From contig JAFTXI010000023.1 of NCBI GenBank assembly GCA_017461665.1, positions 1-64,000 of the forward strand: DNA of 64,000 nucleotides, written 5' to 3'. Made by a program: the position numbers and the translations under genes. Of the stretch, positions 61,374 through 64,000 are shown in pieces (position 1 is the stretch's first letter; the number at the start of each line of letters is the position of its first letter). The notes below the pieces were generated by a model. That model was not told where the DNA came from. It was given only the letters and a program-made list of their open reading frames with translations, and did no database searches. Source of the DNA: Bacteroidales bacterium (GTDB taxonomy: Bacteria > Bacteroidota > Bacteroidia > Bacteroidales > F082).

Positions 61374-62420
61374 TTAATGTTTTTTGAAGCTGTCTAAGTT
61401 GGTAGTAATTGTAATATAGTTAGGAGAACCATGAACATGCATCTCTGAACGAGAATAACTTATGTTAAACTTATAGACTTTAACAGCGATACCATACGAC
61501 AATCCAACCGCTCCTTTTTTGGTTGGAGATTTCATATTTTGGCGAAGTCCATAGTTATATCCGAGACGAAGACTGAGGTTCTTTCCGAGGTTCAACTCGC
61601 CGGCAAAAACAAAATGACTGAAAAAGTTCTTGGCAAACTTGTCCAACTTGCTTTTCTCCTGCATCTGTCCTGTCATTGGATCGTAATTTCCTTCTAAATC
61701 GAGAGGATCGTCGTAACTCAAATCCCATCTCTGAAGATTGTCGTAAACGACTATTACCGTGAAAGGAAGATGTTCCAATCTCTTTGAAGCTCCGAGTTGC
61801 ATTCTGAAAGGAAGCTCGTTTCTAAATCCTTGATAATTATTGTAAAGCTCCATGCCGATGTTACGTGCTGCAAATGAGAGATTCCAATCGGATTTGGTTT
61901 TATATGTTGCTGCCAAGTCAACAGTGAGAGCGAAAGTTGAATTTGCTTCATATTGAATTCCGGCAAACTTGATATTGGCACCAATAGAAATTCTCTCATT
62001 CAAACGACGTCCCCAACCTACGTAAACAGAATAATCGGAGACATTAAACTCTGTATCATCTTGAAAACCTGTCTCGTCGGAATAAAAAAAATCTCCATAG
62101 TTATGATATTGTATGGTTGCAACAAAACTTCCTATTTTCTCGAAACTATGTCCATATTGAACTGTTGCGAAATTAATATCATTGAAATAATCGACGTACG
62201 AGAAAGACATTGAGTTGTTCATCTCATTGTTAATTAAGGAAGGGTTGAATGTAGAAAGTTGAATGTCGGAATCATAAATTGGAATCATAGTGCCACCGAG
62301 AGCAGCCACGCGCGCCGAATTTGTCGTGTTTAAAAAAGTATATGTACCATCTTTCTGTTGTGCATTCGCTCCAACAATAAACAGAAATGTTAAAAACAGT
62401 GTGTATATCTTCTTATTCAC
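61374..62420 (-). CDS. porQ: Type IX secretion protein PorQ
   Basis: The 348-residue protein has a signal peptide (about 1-20) followed by the PorV/PorQ family opening (TYTFLNTTNSARVAALGGTM). It shows beta-barrel strand patterns throughout (for example SYSVYVGWGRRLNERISIGA, SLRLGYNYGLRQNMKSPTKK). PorQ is an outer-membrane component of the type IX secretion system, in the attachment complex with PorU, PorV and PorZ. Its presence implies that this organism exports proteins through T9SS. The C-terminus ends TNLDSFKKH. The gene precedes recF by 6 bp. Confidence 0.88.
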   Translation of the reverse strand: MNKKIYTLFLTFLFIVGANAQQKDGTYTFLNTTNSARVAALGGTMIPIYDSDIQLSTFNPSLINNEMNNSMSFSYVDYFNDINFATVQYGHSFEKIGSFVATIQYHNYGDFFYSDETGFQDDTEFNVSDYSVYVGWGRRLNERISIGANIKFAGIQYEANSTFALTVDLAATYKTKSDWNLSFAARNIGMELYNNYQGFRNELPFRMQLGASKRLEHLPFTVIVVYDNLQRWDLSYDDPLDLEGNYDPMTGQMQEKSKLDKFAKNFFSHFVFAGELNLGKNLSLRLGYNYGLRQNMKSPTKKGAVGLSYGIAVKVYKFNISYSRSEMHVHGSPNYITITTNLDSFKKH

Positions 62421-62464
62421 GACTTAATATTTTTTTTCTAACGCAACATTACAATTAATATTAT

Positions 62465-63427
62465 TCAAGAATCCAATAATCCTATACCTTTTTTTACAAT
62501 GACATTTTCTTCAGTAAGTTTCTTCTGCATTCTATCTAAAATACCATTGATAAAAATCTTACTCTTAGGCGTACTAAAATATTTTGAAATCTCAATATAT
62601 TCATTCATAGTGACTTTTACAGGAATATAAGGGAAGCAACACAACTCAGTCAGCGCCAATTTCAAGATAATCATATCCATCACACAGACTCGTTCCTTCT
62701 CCCAATTAGAAGTGTTTTCACCAACTAATTTTCCATATTCGTCGCTATGTTTGATAACTTCTCTAAACAAATTCTTGACAAATTCCTTATCTTCGTTAAC
62801 TCTATCGTTCTCTGTCTTGTAGATTGTTGGAAGTAAAGAATCTTCATTGAAACTTGATTTAATTTCCAACAAGAATTTCACTAACATCGAAGAAACGAGA
62901 TGATAATCATCGACGAAGAAAATACTTTTCTCTTCATAAAAATCCTGAAGGAGTTCGAGTTCTGCGAAATACTCGTTTATCATCTTGACGATAAACTTCT
63001 TGTCTTGATCGAAGTTATCAATATTGCTCGACATATATTCTTTATACTCAGGAGTGTTACGCATCATGTTATAATAGTTTCTTATTATATCTTGATGGTC
63101 AGCCCAATTGATTTTCAGTAATTCTTCTTCTTTACGAAGGTCTCTGTTGTTTTCTAAAGCTGCAATCACGCGGTTGTTGACATAACGCATATTTGGATTC
63201 AGATCTTCCTCTGTTGGGAAGTTCTTGCGTTTGTTCTCCTCTATCCTATTCTCTGCAAAACGCTTTGTCTCAACGAGAAATGAAAGTTGCCAAACAAATA
63301 ATTCTTTCATCTTGTCGATGCTGTCTAACAAATGCTTCACGCCGTTCTCAACAAAATCTTCACCTGATTCCAAATAAGCATAAACTGCTTGTAAAACTTT
63401 AACTCTTAAAAACCTTCTGTTAATCAT
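62465..63427 (-). CDS. nusB: Transcription antitermination factor NusB (long Bacteroidota form)
   Basis: NusB joins NusE (S10) on boxA RNA in rRNA antitermination. At 320 residues it is twice the E. coli length. The start (MINRRFLRVKVLQAVYAYLE) is the usual helix of the fold, an expanded helical middle follows, and the C-terminal part (about 190-310) holds the core: VCVMDMIILKLALTELCCFP, IPVKVTMNEYIEISKYFSTP, FINGILDRMQKKL. A -7 box is at 63453-63460. Confidence 0.93.
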   Translation of the reverse strand: MINRRFLRVKVLQAVYAYLESGEDFVENGVKHLLDSIDKMKELFVWQLSFLVETKRFAENRIEENKRKNFPTEEDLNPNMRYVNNRVIAALENNRDLRKEEELLKINWADHQDIIRNYYNMMRNTPEYKEYMSSNIDNFDQDKKFIVKMINEYFAELELLQDFYEEKSIFFVDDYHLVSSMLVKFLLEIKSSFNEDSLLPTIYKTENDRVNEDKEFVKNLFREVIKHSDEYGKLVGENTSNWEKERVCVMDMIILKLALTELCCFPYIPVKVTMNEYIEISKYFSTPKSKIFINGILDRMQKKLTEENVIVKKGIGLLDS

Positions 63428-63452
63428 ATAAAATAATCTTTATTGTTGTTTG

Positions 63453-63460
63453 CAAATTTA
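63453..63460 (-). promoter_or_regulatory. -7 promoter box of nusB
   Basis: Minus-strand TAAATTTG, 26 bp before the nusB start codon. Confidence 0.5.
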
Positions 63461-63468
63461 CATATATT

Positions 63469-64000
63469 TCACGACTTTCTCAGTGCTCTAAAGAAGAAAT
63501 TTATGTCTTTCGATAAAGAGTAATCGCGTGCATACATCAGATTCAGCTGTTCTTTTTCTTCTTCCGTCAAACCGATACGGCTCATGTTTGTCGATGGGTC
63601 GAAGATTCCTTTTTTAATTTTTGGAAGCCTTAATTTTTCTACGTCCTTAACATCGCAATAACCTATCCAAGAATATTTTCCGAACAAGACTTTAAAACAG
63701 TTTTTTAGGAACGAGAACGGTTTGTTTATGAAGAAGAGCAAGAATATCCAGATGACCATTCCTGACACTGACGATATTATGTCGAAAAGACGCTTCTTTC
63801 TTCTGTTCGCGTTTGTATTTATCGTTTTTATATCTATTGTGTACAAGTCGCCTCGTGTGTTGATAGAGTTGCTTCCAATGATTGAGAGCGTATCTTCAGG
63901 TGCAATCTTATAATCTAAGGACGAATGCCACTCTTCCATCTTATCGATGATGAGTTGATGTGAAATATCTTTCGAGCAGAATATTATCTCGTTAATCTTA
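63469..64000 (-). CDS. Membrane glycosyltransferase-like protein, C-terminal part (5' end outside window)
   Basis: The frame is open to the right edge, so the ATG at 63939 is internal. The 176 visible residues begin INEIIFCSKDISHQLIIDKM, a Rossmann-type segment, then a phrase with EDTLSIIGSNSINTRGDLYT, one membrane helix (about IISSVSGMVIWIFLLFFI) and a basic segment (FLKNCFKVLFGKYSWIGYC). It ends LMYARDYSLSKDINFFFRAL. From memory this resembles the tail of large Bacteroidota glycosyltransferases that carry a sugar-transferase-like C-terminus; the catalytic domain is outside the window. Direction and proximity to nusB suggest upstream co-transcription, but nusB has its own promoter box. Confidence 0.55.
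   Translation of the reverse strand, partial: KINEIIFCSKDISHQLIIDKMEEWHSSLDYKIAPEDTLSIIGSNSINTRGDLYTIDIKTINTNANRRKKRLFDIISSVSGMVIWIFLLFFINKPFSFLKNCFKVLFGKYSWIGYCDVKDVEKLRLPKIKKGIFDPSTNMSRIGLTEEEKEQLNLMYARDYSLSKDINFFFRALRKS

Overview
The window is AT-rich (roughly 35% GC by eye) chromosomal DNA from a member of the Bacteroidota, most likely the order Bacteroidales. The evidence is a PorQ-type protein of type IX secretion, a long-form NusB, a long Ala/Glu tail on ribosomal protein S16, DUF3127/DUF4831/DUF4199 proteins, a BspA-like leucine-rich-repeat protein and biosynthetic SpeA. Many genes are also preceded by the Bacteroidota -7 promoter box TAnnTTTG. No genus can be named from the sequence alone.

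Region 1 (1-12.9 kb) is an accessory island. It opens with the 3' part of a MobV-type relaxase, then a tyrosine recombinase beside a phase-variable type I restriction-modification locus. The minus-strand operon reads XRE regulator, hsdR, hsdM, RhuM-like protein, Doc/Fic toxin-like protein, hsdS. Opposite it lie a promoterless hsdS and three more single target-recognition-domain cassettes (2133-5090). Inverted and direct repeats join them to the expressed hsdS, giving a predicted 2 x 5 = 10 specificities. The island ends near a ~185-bp imperfect palindrome and a 5'-truncated surface-protein gene.

Region 2 (12.9-16.9 kb) holds eroded genes (LRR protein; M23 peptidase cut off next to a GC-rich intergenic element) and a BlaI / M56-TonB regulatory pair.

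Region 3 (16.9-53.3 kb) is core chromosome: speA, a DcaP-like porin, a BadF-type kinase, miaA-cca, clpC, gyrA, a TPR protein, a sugar-phosphate pair (gmhA-gmhB) with a transporter, a glycosyltransferase, the SRP RNA, rmuC-sbcC-sbcD with an esterase-like lipoprotein, a GH20 hexosaminidase, rpsP, a putative metal exporter and mnmE.

Region 4 (53.3-58.3 kb), between mnmE and lpxD, is a second accessory patch. It contains a 3' integrase scar, a Fic-domain regulator flanked by iteron-like repeats that recur inside its coding sequence, a ClpP-fold SDH protease with a previously unlisted 57-residue partner ORF, a frameshifted membrane-protein gene, an unknown gene and the fused remains of an HTH protein and an ATPase.

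Region 5 (58.3-64 kb) is core again: lpxD, efp, a DUF721 protein, recF, porQ, nusB and the end of a membrane glycosyltransferase.

The items most worth follow-up are the hsdS shufflon that carries a Doc-like toxin inside its hsd operon, and the Fic gene with repeats of about 20 bp spacing in both promoter and coding sequence. No CRISPR array, rRNA or tRNA was recognised.
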